NCBI RefSeq assembly: GCF_020360975.1
Contig: NW_025408667.1
Span: 11,904,001 to 11,968,000, forward strand
Direction: 5' to 3'
DNA: 64,000 nucleotides
Source: Hirsutella rhossiliensis
Taxonomy: Eukaryota > Ascomycota > Sordariomycetes > Hypocreales > Ophiocordycipitaceae
Below are positions 62,842-64,000 of the stretch, in pieces. The translations under genes were made by a program, and so were the position numbers. The notes under the pieces are model-generated. The model was not told the DNA's origin. It did not search any database and saw nothing but the letters and a program-made list of their open reading frames with translations. Numbering within the stretch: position 1 is the first letter of the stretch; each line of letters begins with the position of its first letter.

Positions 62842-64000
62842 TGCCCGACGCGGATACACCAGAGCCGCCATTGAACAGTAGTCATATGACGCTCGCAGAG
62901 AAAGCCGGACTTATCAAGAAGTGGGCCGACAACAAACAAAAGCATGTTCGCAAGAAGAGAGACAAGAACAGCCACGTCTATTGGTATATGCAGAGGAAGC
63001 TATAGACAGAAGCTTTTACTCAGAGGATAAGGATGGGCCGAAGATCTTCCAAGAGTTCCGGTGGACTTGTATAGAGTGCCTTCAAAATCCCAATACTCTT
63101 CGGAAGAGATTCCAGGTCCTCGAATAGAACCGCCGAGGGTTACCTCTGGCATGGGAGACCATTTAAAAATCCACGGTATTACGAAGGAATCTCACCACGC
63201 TCGAATTAATGGATACGGCCGCGCCATTGGTGGAGGAGATTATACAGAGGCAGACGCATGGAGCGGTCGACCTAGGCAGAGAGCAAGACTCACAGCAAAG
63301 GAGTCTATCCGCCGGTGGTTTGTAAAACACCGACAACCCTTCTCTGTTGTCGAGACTCCTGCTTTTCAAGAGATGTTCTTGGCTCACAACACAACATGTG
63401 TGTACAGGAGTCGTATAACGTTACGCAATCATATATATACAGACTTTGTCGAACGCAGGAGAAGCTGAAGATTGAGCTTGAGTACAATTGTGCCACCATC
63501 TCGTTCACCCTTGATATCTGGACAGCACCGAATCGGGTGCCCATTTTCGCCATTATTGCGCACTGGATTACACCGGAGTTTGAGGAGAGAGAGGAAGTTA
63601 TTGAGTTTATTGAGCTCAAAAGATCTCACACTGGCAAACAATTAGCTGAGATAGTTGAGAGGACGCTTGAGGAGCTCAGGCTCAAGCCTAAGCTTCTCGC
63701 CATTACGGGAGACAACGCCGGCAATAACGGCACGCTCTGTCAGTCTTTGTACGATTCTCTCAAGACCAAATTCGACGACAAGGTGAGCCCAATAGGAGGC
63801 CCCATGCGCTTTCACGGCAGGAAGAGTTGGATCCGCTGTCTAGCTCATATTACCTCGCTCATTTGTGAGGGCGTCTTGCAAGATCTCAAAGCAGGCACAG
63901 CGAAGGAAGCCAAGAAGATGCTTGACAAGTGGGACGAAGAGAATAAAAGCAACAACTACACCATTCCGGGAGACTCTAGTCGAAGTGGGATTGCCAAAAT
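62842..64000 (+). pseudogene. hAT transposase (family E), partial at the window edge and frameshifted
   Basis: Begins near MPDADTPEPPLNSSHMTL with a Lys-rich segment (KHVRKKRDKNSHVYWYMQRK). A BED finger follows in other frames (FRWTCIECLQ near 63055; GDHLKIHGITKESHH near 63150). From about 63460 the frame is open to the window end: ISFTLDIWTAPNRVPIFAII, ELKRSHTGKQLAEIVE, the catalytic LAITGDNAGNNG near 63690-63725 and WIRCLAHITSLI. The RNase H-like core is cut by the window edge. Frame changes lie near 63003, 63125 and 63465. The family differs from hAT-A, C and D. Confidence 0.8.

Noticed and set aside
1..64000. Repeat-induced point mutation (RIP)
   Set aside because: Near-identical hAT, LTR and Helitron copies without visible C-to-T clusters argue against strong RIP, but no dinucleotide statistics could be computed here, so no claim is made.
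1..64000. CRISPR arrays, rRNA or tRNA genes
   Set aside because: No regularly spaced repeats of the right size and no recognisable rRNA or tRNA were seen; the repeats present are explained by transposon ends and coding tandem repeats.

Overview
The window looks like a transposon-dense stretch of a filamentous ascomycete (Pezizomycotina-type) nuclear genome. The evidence is short GT..AG introns of 45-72 nt, a truncated-bZIP/DUF3425-type regulator, fungal Ty1/copia and chromodomain Ty3/gypsy elements, a Fot1/pogo element, several hAT families and two Helitron RepHel genes. No rRNA, CRISPR array or bacterial operon was seen, and no tRNA gene was recognised. The species cannot be named from this sequence.

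Layout. 294-6051 is a deletion-derivative hAT element (8-bp TSD) carrying a nested copia element (556-4852, 5-bp TSD). 6.6-14.4 kb is a low-TE island with five probable host genes, a 960-bp hAT derivative (10254-11213) and a solo gypsy LTR (12990-13169). 15959-34592 is one copia-type retroelement (element A, 200-bp LTRs, 5-bp TSD) grown from about 5 kb to 18.6 kb by nested insertions: a pogo element (18894-20744), two hAT copies in opposite orientation (21628-24552 and 30925-33852) and a second copia element (copia B, 26096-30905). The segment between the two hAT copies has been inverted, so element A's gag-pol is split over both strands. 34816-43178 is a chromodomain gypsy element carrying two hAT insertions (39213-40691 and 41980-42928). 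43305-44198 is a host bZIP-like gene. About 44.4-50.2 kb is a minus-strand Helitron RepHel gene. 51.0-53.4 kb holds two related minus-strand genes of unknown function. 53.7-62.5 kb is a plus-strand Helitron RepHel gene whose helicase core is present as three tandem 1.07-kb copies. A further hAT transposase runs off the right edge.

How the parts fit. Most boundaries come from paired LTRs or TIRs plus matching target-site duplications, so the nesting order is well supported. Element A can be read continuously (gag, protease, integrase, RT, RNase H) once the four insertions are removed and the inversion undone. The reading frame is restored exactly at each junction, and the TSDs swapped by the inversion pair up again.

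Caveat. Nearly all transposon ORFs are frameshifted, but near-identical copies within the window (the two hAT copies, the Helitron triplication) differ mainly by one-base changes in homopolymer length. Many frameshifts may therefore be sequencing errors rather than true decay. 'Pseudogene' below means frameshifted as written.
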